Positions 30,188 through 38,634 of a DNA stretch of 64,000 nucleotides are shown in pieces. Location of the stretch: positions 1 through 64,000 of the forward strand of contig NZ_JBBPEV010000006.1 of the NCBI RefSeq assembly GCF_038069945.1, in the 5' to 3' direction. Below the pieces are notes generated by a model, which saw nothing but the letters and a program-made list of their open reading frames with translations, was not told the origin of the DNA and did not search any database. This DNA is from Aquabacterium sp. A3 (GTDB lineage: Bacteria > Pseudomonadota > Gammaproteobacteria > Burkholderiales > Burkholderiaceae_C). Each line of letters begins with the position of its first letter. Position 1 is the first letter of the stretch. The position numbers and the translations under genes were made by a program.

Positions 30188-30840
30188 GGTGTGAGCACGC
30201 CACGCTCCAGGGCGCGCGCGTAAGCCTCGCGCCGGCTGCTGGCCTGCAGCATCTCGGTCAACCATGACACCTGCACACGCACCTCGGTCTCACTGAGCCC
30301 CAACTGACGGGCGATGGCCTTGTTGGGGATGTCATTGCCGAGCATCTGCAGTATCTGCCGCTGCAGATCAGACAAGACCTCAGGCTCGGCCGCCAGCGCG
30401 CGGACGTGGGGCAGGGGCGAGGTGTCATAGACCATGCCAGGGAACGAGCGTCCGCCTTCGATGACGGTGGTCACCGCTGAAATGATCACGTCCGGCTGGG
30501 CCGACTTCGAGACCCAGCCATGCACGCCGGACTCTCTGGCCTGCGCCACCCGTTCGGGCCGGCTGTCGGCCGACATCACCAGCACCGGCAAACCCGGTGC
30601 CAGCTCCTGGAGCTGACCCAGCAACGGCAAGGCATCGGCATCGGGCAGCCCCACGTCCAGCAGCAGCGCGTCGGGTCGGTCCTGACGCCACAAGGCTTTG
30701 AGTTGGGCCAAGGCGCCGGCCCAGGACACGGCCTCGTGAAAGCGGACCTGCGGCCAATGGGCGGCCAGCATCTGGCCCAGCCCCATGCGAAACAGGGCGT
30801 GATCATCGACCAGAACAAGGTGAGGGGCCGTCAACGACAT
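30184..30840 (-). CDS. LuxR/NarL-type response regulator
   Basis: 218 residues. The receiver domain (LVLVDDHALFRMG; phospho-acceptor Asp in ALLLDVGLPDADAL; switch Lys in WVSKSAQP) is joined to a C-terminal LuxR-like HTH (LSDLQRQILQMLGNDIPNKAIARQLGLSETEV). The HTH is recognisable. The ATG at 30840 marks the conserved start. It precedes and overlaps (ATGA) the hybrid kinase gene and lies 62 bases after an AbrB-family membrane gene, forming one likely transcription unit. Confidence 0.9.
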   Translation of the reverse strand: MSLTAPHLVLVDDHALFRMGLGQMLAAHWPQVRFHEAVSWAGALAQLKALWRQDRPDALLLDVGLPDADALPLLGQLQELAPGLPVLVMSADSRPERVAQARESGVHGWVSKSAQPDVIISAVTTVIEGGRSFPGMVYDTSPLPHVRALAAEPEVLSDLQRQILQMLGNDIPNKAIARQLGLSETEVRVQVSWLTEMLQASSRREAYARALERGVLTP

Positions 30841-30902
30841 GCCATGCGATTGATGTGAGATAGCACGCAGTATCCCACCGCCAGGCCAGGTTGATGTTGA
30901 CA

Positions 30903-32036
30903 TCACGCGCCAGGCTCGGCCCCCTCTGATGGGGGAGTGGCGTGCCGCCTGACCCAGCGCACCAGCCAGGGTGCCAGACACAGCACCAGGGCCAGGCGCA
31001 GGACATGGGTGGCGATGACTTCAGGCAACCAGGCGCCACTTTGGCGGGCCAACAGGGCCATCTCTGCCATGCCACCCGGCGCCATGGACAAGCCATGCGT
31101 CAACCAGGCCCGGGGCACCTGGGGGCCGCCCCACGCCAGACACACGGCCAGCGCCCCACACAGCACCAGGCTGCCCAACACCACACCGATGGCAACCATG
31201 GTCAGGCGGGGGGCCTCCTTCCAGGTGCGGCGGTCCAGACGCGCGGCCAGCGTCATGCCCAGGCACAACTGAGCGAACTCCAGCGCCCCCGGCGGCAACG
31301 TCATCAACCCGATGGTCTGCGGCCCGGCGGCCATCAACACCACCGTGGCCAGCAAAGGCCCCATCAGCCACACATTGGGCCACTGACGACGGTGCAGCCA
31401 GTGGGTGGGCAGGCACACAAGTCCGGTCCACAAGGCCCACATCACCCAGGGCATCCAGTGGGCCCAGCCCATGCGCTGCGTCCCCATGAAGGGCATGAGG
31501 GCACTGCCCCCATCGGCCTTCGTCAGCGTCCCAGCCCCCATCAAGCACCAGGGCACGACGGAGACGACGAGGGTCACCCTCAGTGCCTGCGTCCAGGCCA
31601 CTGCGGCGGTGTTGGCACCATGGCGGTCTGCCAGCATCGCCATTTCGGAGGCACCACCAGGCAAGGCACACAAACAGGCGGTCAGCGGCGTTTGCCGCGC
31701 CCACCGCCGGTAGGCCTGGTACACCAGCCATGCGGGCATCAGCGCCAAGAGGGCCGCCAGCAGGATGACGGGCCAGCGCGACCACAAGCCTTCAAATACC
31801 TCTTCGGTGAATCGCAAGCCCAAGGCCACCCCCAGCAAGCACTGCCCACAGGCACGGCCGTGCCGCCATTCGCGAAGCGGCCAGCCCAGCGCCTGTGCCA
31901 GGGCGAAGGTCGCCATGGGCGCCAGCAGGAAGGGCAAGGGCCCGCCACAGGCCCACCACACGGTGGCCGCCAGCGCGCACCAGGCCCAGCCAGCCAGCAC
32001 CGGCACGCTCAATGGCTGGGGCCCAGGTCGACTCAC
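30903..32036 (-). CDS. AbrB family integral membrane protein (PF05145 type)
   Basis: 377 residues and about ten transmembrane helices formed by an internal duplication. Each half carries the family signature, CALPGGASEMAMLADRHGA in the first and SMAPGGMAEMALLARQ in the second. Such proteins are called AbrB or 'putative ammonia monooxygenase' in databases, but their function is not established; they are not DNA-binding AbrB. It lies just downstream of the TctCBA–porin group (13 bases after the porin stop) and upstream of the RR/kinase pair. Confidence 0.82.
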   Translation of the reverse strand: MSRPGPQPLSVPVLAGWAWCALAATVWWACGGPLPFLLAPMATFALAQALGWPLREWRHGRACGQCLLGVALGLRFTEEVFEGLWSRWPVILLAALLALMPAWLVYQAYRRWARQTPLTACLCALPGGASEMAMLADRHGANTAAVAWTQALRVTLVVSVVPWCLMGAGTLTKADGGSALMPFMGTQRMGWAHWMPWVMWALWTGLVCLPTHWLHRRQWPNVWLMGPLLATVVLMAAGPQTIGLMTLPPGALEFAQLCLGMTLAARLDRRTWKEAPRLTMVAIGVVLGSLVLCGALAVCLAWGGPQVPRAWLTHGLSMAPGGMAEMALLARQSGAWLPEVIATHVLRLALVLCLAPWLVRWVRRHATPPSEGAEPGA

Positions 32037-32049
32037 GATCAGGGAGGCG

Positions 32050-33072
32050 TCAGAACGCCACCCGCAAGCCCAGCTCGAAGCCCGGTCCGGAGCGCCGGGT
32101 CAGCGTGGCGCCGGCGGCATCGAAGGTCTTGCGCTGGTCGTAGGCCATCGTGGCGTTCACGCTGGTTCGCTTGCTCAGGGGGTGGTGGTAGCCCAGCCCC
32201 AGATGACGCCACTCCACATCTTTGCTGCGATCGCCGGCCGCCTGGAGCTGATCATCGCGTGTGATGCGACCCGAGACACGCACCTGGCCCGACCCCAGCG
32301 GCACGCGCGCGCCCAGGCTCCAGCTGGTGCGTTGCCCGCTGTCGGTCAGCCCCACGTCGTCAGAGCGTGCGTAGGTGGCCAGCATGAGCAGGGCCGGCCA
32401 TTGGTAGGTGCCAGCGATCGTCAGCGTCGACTTGGTGTCATGAAGGCTTTCGCCATCGCGCTGCCAGGCCAGGGCCACGTCCAGCGGACCGCGGGTGTAC
32501 TCCACATGGGCCCCGCGAGAGGAGGCCACTGCGCCCTCACCGGCAGAAAATCCCACACCGGCCATCAGGCCCTCCCAGCTGGGGCTGATGTAGTAAACAC
32601 CGTTGTTCCAGGCGTCGGTGCCCAGGGCTGCGCGGCCGGTGCTGGCGCCCAGGGTGTGCCCCATGAAGGCTTCGAAGCGCGTGCCGTTGGTGTACTCGTC
32701 GGTGGGCGAGCGCAGGCGGCCCAGCATCACCTGTCCCAACGCCTTGCTGTCCAGTCCCACCCAGGCCTTGTCATCCCAGAAAACGCTCTCGCGCTGGGCG
32801 CCGGTGTCCATGCGCAGGCTGTGCTCCAGACGGAAGAAGGCCTTCACGCCGGGCGCCACCTCTTCCGTGCCCCGAAGACCGATGCGACTGCGCATGCCAT
32901 CGTCCACCTTGGTGATGGCGTCTTCGCTCACCGAGAGGTTGGGCGCGTGTCGCACCCCCACGTCAAGGATGCCGTAGACCTGCACGGTGGAGGCCTGGGC
33001 GGCACCAAACGCCGCAGACATGCACAGGCTCGCCACGGCCAGACGAACGCACGGATGGGAAATGGGGATCAT
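32050..33072 (-). CDS. outer-membrane porin (Gram-negative general porin family)
   Basis: 340 residues with a signal peptide ending near AAFGAAQA, a beta-strand pattern starting STVQVYGILDVGV (typical of betaproteobacterial porins), the constriction-loop region around ALGTDAWNN…YYISPSWEG, and the C-terminal FELGLRVAF with terminal Phe. GGAGA lies about 6 bases upstream of the ATG. It is downstream of tctCBA, 178 bases after tctA on the same strand, so it probably supplies the outer-membrane pore for the same carboxylate. The spacer holds an 8-bp hairpin (33169–33190). Confidence 0.9.
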   Translation of the reverse strand: MIPISHPCVRLAVASLCMSAAFGAAQASTVQVYGILDVGVRHAPNLSVSEDAITKVDDGMRSRIGLRGTEEVAPGVKAFFRLEHSLRMDTGAQRESVFWDDKAWVGLDSKALGQVMLGRLRSPTDEYTNGTRFEAFMGHTLGASTGRAALGTDAWNNGVYYISPSWEGLMAGVGFSAGEGAVASSRGAHVEYTRGPLDVALAWQRDGESLHDTKSTLTIAGTYQWPALLMLATYARSDDVGLTDSGQRTSWSLGARVPLGSGQVRVSGRITRDDQLQAAGDRSKDVEWRHLGLGYHHPLSKRTSVNATMAYDQRKTFDAAGATLTRRSGPGFELGLRVAF

Positions 33073-33168
33073 GTTGAGTCTCCGAATAGGGGAAAGGACG
33101 GATCGATGCAGGCGCGATCGGCAGGCTGGATCGCGCTCTGCGTCGAAACTGGGCACAGCGGCGCCCCA

Positions 33169-33190
33169 CCAGAGCCTTTCAGGGCTCTGG
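33169..33190. repeat. hairpin between tctA and porin genes
   Basis: CCAGAGCC (33169–33176) and GGCTCTGG (33183–33190) form a perfect 8-bp stem with a 6-base loop. There is no U-tract on the minus strand, so it is more likely an mRNA-stabilising or attenuating hairpin than a full terminator. Confidence 0.5.
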
Positions 33191-33249
33191 CCTGCCGGTG
33201 ATCAGGACATGGGAATGGCGCTGGCCAAGCCAGGCTGAAGCGAGGGGAC

Positions 33250-34791
33250 TCAGGCGCGCGAAGCGGATTCCCTGGGCAGGGACGAGGACTGCAGCGCCTG
33301 GCGGCGCCCGAGGTACCAGCGCACCGCCAGCGGCACCATGAGCATGACAGCGGTGCCCACCCAGAAGCCGCGCGAGATGCCGCTCTCGAACAGGATGGCC
33401 CAGTCGCCGTTGGTCATGGACAAGGCGCGCCGCAGGTTTTGCTCAATCAACTCTCCCAGCACAAAACCCAGGATGAGAGGCGCCATGGGCATGTCCAGCT
33501 TGCGCAACACGTAGCCGATCACGCCCAGGGCCGTCATCAGCATCAGGTCGAAGGTGGTGGCGTGGATGGCATACACCCCCACCGCACTGACGGCCACGAT
33601 GCCAGGCACCAGCGCCCAGTTGGGCACGGCCAGGATGCGGGTGAACAGCTTGATGAGTGGCAGGTTCATGGCCAGCAGCATGAAGTTGCCAATGAACATC
33701 GAGGCGATCAAGCCCCAGACCAGCGTGGGACGCTGCTCGAACAAGGCGGGCCCCGGCGTGATGTTGTACAGCGCCAGCGCGCCCACCATCACCGCCGTCG
33801 TGCCCGAGCCCGGCACCCCCAGCGTCAGCATGGGCACGAACGAGCCTGCAGCCGACGCATTGTTGGCCGCCTCGGGCGCTGCCACGCCACGGATATCGCC
33901 CTTGCCGAACGTGCCTTCAGCGTCGTTCAGCCGCTTCTCCATGGAGTAGGTCATGGCGCTGGCGATGGTGGCCCCCGCACCGGGCAGGATGCCCACGAAA
34001 AAGCCCACCACGGCCGATCGCAACATGGTCCAGCGGGTCAGGAGCAGCTCTTTGACGTTGAAGAGGTTGCGCCCGGTCTGGGTGATCAAGGCATTGCCGG
34101 CCACCACCTGCTCGACCAGCAGCAAGATCTCGCTGAGCGAGAAGACGCCCACCACCACGGCCACGAACTGAATGCCATCGGCCAGGTGGATCGAATCGAA
34201 GGTGAAACGGTACACGCCAGAGTTGGCATCGATCCCCACCGTGGCCAGCGACAGCCCCAGCACCGCTGCCAGGCCAGCCTTGGCGGGCTGATCGCCCATC
34301 AGCCCCGTCAGGCAGGCGAAGGCAAACACCATGAGCGCAAAGTACTCGGCCGGACCAAAGGCCAGGGCCCAGCTGGCCAACAAAGGCGCGGCGATCACCA
34401 GGCCGGTGATCGCCACCATCGACCCGACAAACGAGCTGACGGCCGAGATCGACAGCGCCACGCCACCCAGGCCTTTGCGTGCCATGGGGTAGCCATCAAC
34501 GGCCGTCATGATGGCGGCGGCATCGCCAGGCACGTTCAGCAAAATGGACGAAATGCGCCCGCCATATTCGCAGCCCAGGTACACCGCCACCAACAAGATG
34601 AGCGCCGACTCAGGCGGCAGATTCAGCGCGAACGCCAGCGGCATCAGAATGGCCACGCCATTGATCGGGCCCAGGCCCGGCAACATGCCCACGATGGTGC
34701 CGATGAAGCCCCCCAGGGCCGCCAGCATCAGGTTGAACGGCGCCAAGGCGACACCAAACCCGGTCATCAGATGTTCAAGGGTCGAACTCAT
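33250..34791 (-). CDS. tctA: tripartite tricarboxylate transporter permease TctA
   Basis: The large (513 residues, about twelve helices) permease subunit of a TTT-family importer. It has the signature GMLPGLGPINGVAILMPLAF in the first helices, a second conserved block VGFFVGILPGAGATIASAM and PEAANNASAAGSFVPMLTLG. It works with TctB in the inner membrane and receives substrate from TctC. GGAG lies upstream of the ATG. It follows tctB by 18 bases in an operon tctC–tctB–tctA–porin. Confidence 0.95.
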   Translation of the reverse strand: MSSTLEHLMTGFGVALAPFNLMLAALGGFIGTIVGMLPGLGPINGVAILMPLAFALNLPPESALILLVAVYLGCEYGGRISSILLNVPGDAAAIMTAVDGYPMARKGLGGVALSISAVSSFVGSMVAITGLVIAAPLLASWALAFGPAEYFALMVFAFACLTGLMGDQPAKAGLAAVLGLSLATVGIDANSGVYRFTFDSIHLADGIQFVAVVVGVFSLSEILLLVEQVVAGNALITQTGRNLFNVKELLLTRWTMLRSAVVGFFVGILPGAGATIASAMTYSMEKRLNDAEGTFGKGDIRGVAAPEAANNASAAGSFVPMLTLGVPGSGTTAVMVGALALYNITPGPALFEQRPTLVWGLIASMFIGNFMLLAMNLPLIKLFTRILAVPNWALVPGIVAVSAVGVYAIHATTFDLMLMTALGVIGYVLRKLDMPMAPLILGFVLGELIEQNLRRALSMTNGDWAILFESGISRGFWVGTAVMLMVPLAVRWYLGRRQALQSSSLPRESASRA

Positions 34792-34809
34792 GGAAAACTC
34801 CTCTTGGCC

Positions 34810-35274
34810 TCAGCCCATGAAGCTCAGCCAGCCGGCTGGCAAGATCACATCGAACAGCCGATCAAAAATCAGGAACAAGGCCACACCCAGGCCCAAGCCC
34901 GTGAGCGTGCTCTGGCGCCAGGTGCCGCCAAAGATGCGGGAGACGCCCACCGTCATCAACGCGGTGGCCACCACAAAACCCAGCCACTGGAAGGTGATGG
35001 CGTACACGGCCATGACTGCGGCCAGCTTGAGCACCTTGGGTGACGCTGGCCCCCACAACGCTGGCGCGTGAGTAGCGGGCCCTGAGGCGGTGTGCTGTGC
35101 GCCAGGTCGCAGCATCAACCACAGGCTGAGCACACCCATCATGGCCGCCAGCAGCAGCGGAAACGCCGCCGGCCCCACGGGCTCGTAAGAAATCGGAGCT
35201 TCATAGCCCCAGGCCATCCAGGCCATGCCCACAGACAGGATGAGGCACACCAGGCCCAACGCGCGATCAGCCAT
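34810..35274 (-). CDS. tctB: tripartite tricarboxylate transporter small membrane subunit TctB
   Basis: 154 residues and four hydrophobic helices (residues ~5–22, 38–54, 82–105 and 115–150), with the family-typical FPLLLAAMMGVLSLWL near the second helix. GAGG lies upstream of the ATG. It is located between tctC (12 bases before) and tctA (18 bases after). Confidence 0.9.
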   Translation of the reverse strand: MADRALGLVCLILSVGMAWMAWGYEAPISYEPVGPAAFPLLLAAMMGVLSLWLMLRPGAQHTASGPATHAPALWGPASPKVLKLAAVMAVYAITFQWLGFVVATALMTVGVSRIFGGTWRQSTLTGLGLGVALFLIFDRLFDVILPAGWLSFMG

Positions 35275-35286
35275 GAGTCACCTCGC

Positions 35287-36282
35287 TCACTTGCGAACCA
35301 GCAAACCCAACTCGGCCGCCAGTTCGGCGTACTGCTGGGTCTGGCGCTTGACATAGGCGTCCAGTTCGGGGCCCGTGAGCGTCAGGGGGAACAGTCCACG
35401 CTCTTCGCGCAAGGTGGCGTACGCGGGCTGCGCCATGGCCTTGCGGAAGGCCCCCTCCCAAGCCTTGAAATCGGCATCGCTGACCTTGGGGCCCATGTAG
35501 AAGCCCCGGATGATGGGCCAGGTGATGTCGTAGCCCTGCTCCTTGGCGGTGGGCACCTTGCTCATGGCGCCCGGCAGCCGTTGTTCGGCAAACACGGCCA
35601 GCACGCGGATCGGCGTGCCCGCGCTGATCTGCTGCGAGGCCTCGGCCGCATCGCCTGAGTACACCTGAATGTGCCCGCCTTGCAAGGCCGTCACGGCCTC
35701 CCCACCGCCTTCAAACGCCACAAACCGCATGGCGCGAGGATTCACCCCTGCAGCGCGAGCGGTCAGCGCGGCCTTCATCCAGTCCTGGCTGCCCACCGTG
35801 CCACCGGCACCGAACACCACCTTGGTCGGGTCTTTCTGCAAGGCCGCCACCACGTCCTTCAGGCTCTGGAATGGCGAGTCTTTCTTCACGATCACGGCGC
35901 CATAATCGGCGCCCAGCGCAGCCAGCCAGCGCACGTCGTCCACGGTGTAGCGACCAAACTTGCCCTGCGCCAGATTGAGCAGCGAGCCCCCTGAGAAAGC
36001 CACAATGGTGTTTGGCTCGCCCGGGCGTTGCGCCACCACGGCGTTGTACGCCACGGCCCCGATGCCGCCGGGCATGTAGGTCACCCGCAGGGGGCTGCTG
36101 CTCAACTGGTTGACCGACAGCATCGTTTGCGCCATCTTGCAGGTCAGGTCGAATCCACCGCCCGGCTTGGCGGGGGCAATGCACTCGGGCTTGTCCAGGG
36201 GGCCAGCCATGGCCACCGAAGCGGCCAGTGGCAGCCACGCCAGGCCGAACAAGGCAGCGCGAAGGTTGAGAGTTGATGGCAT
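35287..36282 (-). CDS. tctC: tripartite tricarboxylate transporter substrate-binding protein TctC (Bug family)
   Basis: A periplasmic binding protein, 331 residues. A signal peptide ends near AASVAMA, followed by the Bug fold with the N-terminal ligand loop CIAPAKPGGGFDLTCKMAQ and YMPGGIGAVAYN. By family, ligands are carboxylates such as citrate; the actual ligand is not determined by sequence. GAGGAG lies about 6–7 bases upstream of the ATG. It is the first gene of the transport operon; direct repeats upstream are candidate TctD sites. Confidence 0.92.
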   Translation of the reverse strand: MPSTLNLRAALFGLAWLPLAASVAMAGPLDKPECIAPAKPGGGFDLTCKMAQTMLSVNQLSSSPLRVTYMPGGIGAVAYNAVVAQRPGEPNTIVAFSGGSLLNLAQGKFGRYTVDDVRWLAALGADYGAVIVKKDSPFQSLKDVVAALQKDPTKVVFGAGGTVGSQDWMKAALTARAAGVNPRAMRFVAFEGGGEAVTALQGGHIQVYSGDAAEASQQISAGTPIRVLAVFAEQRLPGAMSKVPTAKEQGYDITWPIIRGFYMGPKVSDADFKAWEGAFRKAMAQPAYATLREERGLFPLTLTGPELDAYVKRQTQQYAELAAELGLLVRK

Positions 36283-36372
36283 CTGGGGCTCCTCAGCGAT
36301 CGGTCGGTTGAAAGATCCGGTGCGACCTGGCTCAGGCCACCCACACCGTTGAGCACGAACTGTAAAAAGCCG

Positions 36373-36393
36373 TGGCTTTCAACTGGCTTTCAA
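36373..36393 (-). promoter_or_regulatory. tandem direct repeat upstream of tctC, candidate TctD binding site
   Basis: On the minus strand, TTGAAAGCCA occurs twice (36384–36393 and 36373–36382), exactly one base apart and 11 bp in register. Tandem repeats one helical turn apart are typical of OmpR/PhoB-type response regulators, and tctD encodes one. It lies in the tctE–tctC spacer, 91 bases ahead of the tctC ATG. The assignment to TctD is inference. Confidence 0.5.
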
Positions 36394-36441
36394 TCTCGAC
36401 CGGGACAAACCCCAGGGAAGGCTCGCAGCCGCGCCGCCCAG

Positions 36442-37962
36442 TCAACCGGCCGCGCGGCGGTCGCCACAAGCCGGCCAGCGCATCGTGACCTCAAACGCTC
36501 CGCTGGCCCGCGCATCGATGTGCAAACGTCCCCCATGGCGCTGCGCAATGCGAGAGGCGATGTCCAGCCCCAGGCCCGCCCCGCCCTGCTGAGCGCCCAC
36601 ACCGCGCACGAACGCGCGCTCATGACGCGCCGAACGTGCCCACAGCGCCCGCAGCGCCTCGGGCGCCGGCTCGCCATGACTGGACACCTGGATCACCCAC
36701 ATGGCGCCATCATCCGATGACTCCAGGGCGGCACGTGCGGTGACCGCACTGCCCGGATGCGCATAGCGCAAGGCGTTGTCCAGCAAATTGCTCAACGCCT
36801 CGCGCCACAGCGTCTCGTCTCCTTGCACCATCAGCGTGTCGGGCACCTCCACCCCCAGGTCCAGGTCACGCTGCCGGGCGCGCCGCAACAACGGCGTCAC
36901 GGTCGCACGCATGGTTTCAGCCAGATCAAAACGGTGCCATTGCGGCTCCACCGTCTCTGATCTGGCCAGGCTGAGCAACTGATTGGTGCTGCGCGTGGCC
37001 ACGTCAATCTGATCGACCATGGCCTGCAGACTGTGGGTCACCTCGGGAGAGACCACGCCATCGGCGGCCACCCTCAGGGCGTAGTCGACCTGGGTGCGCA
37101 AGGTGGTCAACGGTGTGCGCAATTGGTGTGACGCATCGTCAAGAAACTGCCGCTGCTGGTCTGCCAGGGCCTGGCGCCTGTGCATCTGCAGGTTGACCGC
37201 CTGCACCAAGGGCCGCACATCGCGGGGCAAGGCCGTCGTGTCCAGCGGCGACAAATCAGACGCCCGACGACGCCGCACCTCGGCCTCCAGGCGCCGCAGT
37301 GGCGTCAAGCCCCAGGCCACCACCAGCACGCCCGAGGTCAACAAAATCCCCAGCACCACGCCCGCACGCAAGAGGCTGTTGCGCACAAACTGCTCCGCGA
37401 ATTGCTCGCGCGACCGGGCCTGCTCGGCCACCTGGATCAGCACCGGCGTGGACGGGCCGTCCGCCCCCTGCAAGCGCACCTGCGTGAGCAAAGCGCCCAT
37501 GCGCACACGCTCGCCCAGGTACACCGCATCACGAAACACAGGCGTGTCAGGACGCAGGCTGCCGAGGCCGGGGGCGGGCAAGTCCAGGTTGCCCACCTCG
37601 ACCAGGCCGTCCAAGGTGGCCACCCTGAAGTACACGTGGCCCGAAGCGGTCAACTCCAGCAGCTCGAACAAACGGTAGGGAAGCTCCACCGCCAGGCCGC
37701 CTGAGGCGGTGGAGATGTTGGCCTCGATCGCCTTGAGGGCGCCGCGGATGGAGCGGTCATAGGCGCTGTTGGCCGCCGCCAGCGCCTCTCGCTGGGTGGA
37801 CCACAACTCGACCGACATGGTCAGCAGCATCAGAGGCAACAAACACACCAGCAATCGACGACGCAGGCTCATGCCCTGCCACAGCCCTGGTCGGTCGGTG
37901 CATGGACCGGGGGCGGGCAAATCGGTCTCGTCGCTTGGCTCAGTCGGCGGCTTCAAGGGCAT
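36442..37962 (-). CDS. tctE: sensor histidine kinase, TctE-like
   Basis: 506 residues. Two transmembrane helices (~residues 38–50 and ~195–215) flank a periplasmic sensor region, followed by HAMP-like sequence, HisKA with H-box DDASHQLRTPLTTL, N-box EALSNLLDNALRYA and G2 GGAGLGLDIASRIA. The G1 box is degenerate: the expected D-x-G-x-G reads VSSHGEPA, so the adenine-binding Asp is missing. It overlaps the tctD stop by 23 bases. It is expected to sense the transported carboxylate and control tctCBA. Confidence 0.88.
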   Translation of the reverse strand: MPLKPPTEPSDETDLPAPGPCTDRPGLWQGMSLRRRLLVCLLPLMLLTMSVELWSTQREALAAANSAYDRSIRGALKAIEANISTASGGLAVELPYRLFELLELTASGHVYFRVATLDGLVEVGNLDLPAPGLGSLRPDTPVFRDAVYLGERVRMGALLTQVRLQGADGPSTPVLIQVAEQARSREQFAEQFVRNSLLRAGVVLGILLTSGVLVVAWGLTPLRRLEAEVRRRRASDLSPLDTTALPRDVRPLVQAVNLQMHRRQALADQQRQFLDDASHQLRTPLTTLRTQVDYALRVAADGVVSPEVTHSLQAMVDQIDVATRSTNQLLSLARSETVEPQWHRFDLAETMRATVTPLLRRARQRDLDLGVEVPDTLMVQGDETLWREALSNLLDNALRYAHPGSAVTARAALESSDDGAMWVIQVSSHGEPAPEALRALWARSARHERAFVRGVGAQQGGAGLGLDIASRIAQRHGGRLHIDARASGAFEVTMRWPACGDRRAAG

Positions 37963-38608
37963 AGCCCAGACCCCGGTAGGTCACGATGAGCAGGCCGCTG
38001 CCCTCCAGCCGCTTGCGCAGGCGGTGCACCAGCACCTCAATCACATCGGGCAGCACATCGTCCTGGTCGGAGAACACGCGCGCAATGATCTGGGCTTTGC
38101 TCATGGGTTCGCCCGCACGCTGGATCAGAGCGCGCAGCACGGCATGCTCGCGAGGCGACAAATGCAGGAGTTGATCGGCCAGGGTGAACTGCTTGCTATC
38201 GGTGTCGTACTGCAAACCACCGCACGCCAGGCGTGGATTGTCTGCACCGCGTGCGCGGCGCACCAGCGCCATCAGGCGCGCCTCCAGCTCTTCAAGTGCA
38301 AAGGGCTTGGCCAGGAAGTCGTCTGCCCCCTGGTTGAGCACCTGCACCCGCTCGGCCAACGAATCGCGCGCGGTCAAGATCAACACGGGCAGGCGCCGAT
38401 CACGGGCCCTCAGGCGCTGCAGCAACTGACGCCCGCCCAGACCGGGCAGGCCCAAGTCCAGGATCAGGGCGTCATAGTCGCCATCGTCCAGCGCCCGCTC
38501 GGCCAATTGACCATCGTCCACCCAGTCGACCTGCGTGCCTGAACGCGCCAGGGCCTTGGACAACCACTCGCCCAGTGCATGCTCGTCTTCGGCCAGCAAC
38601 ACCCTCAC
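37940..38608 (-). CDS. tctD: OmpR-family response regulator TctD
   Basis: 222 residues. The receiver domain (VLLAEDE; phospho-acceptor Asp in ALILDLGLPGLGG; Lys in FLAKPFALEEL) is followed by an OmpR winged helix (LSPREHAVLRALIQ … VLVHRLRKRLEGSG … TYRGLGYAL). It starts with GTG preceded by GGAGG. It sits 26 bases downstream of aroG and overlaps tctE. By analogy with Salmonella TctDE it activates the tricarboxylate uptake operon. Confidence 0.9.
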   Translation of the reverse strand: MRVLLAEDEHALGEWLSKALARSGTQVDWVDDGQLAERALDDGDYDALILDLGLPGLGGRQLLQRLRARDRRLPVLILTARDSLAERVQVLNQGADDFLAKPFALEELEARLMALVRRARGADNPRLACGGLQYDTDSKQFTLADQLLHLSPREHAVLRALIQRAGEPMSKAQIIARVFSDQDDVLPDVIEVLVHRLRKRLEGSGLLIVTYRGLGYALEAAD

Positions 38609-38634
38609 GTGAGCCTCCCGGGTTGCGCGTCAGA

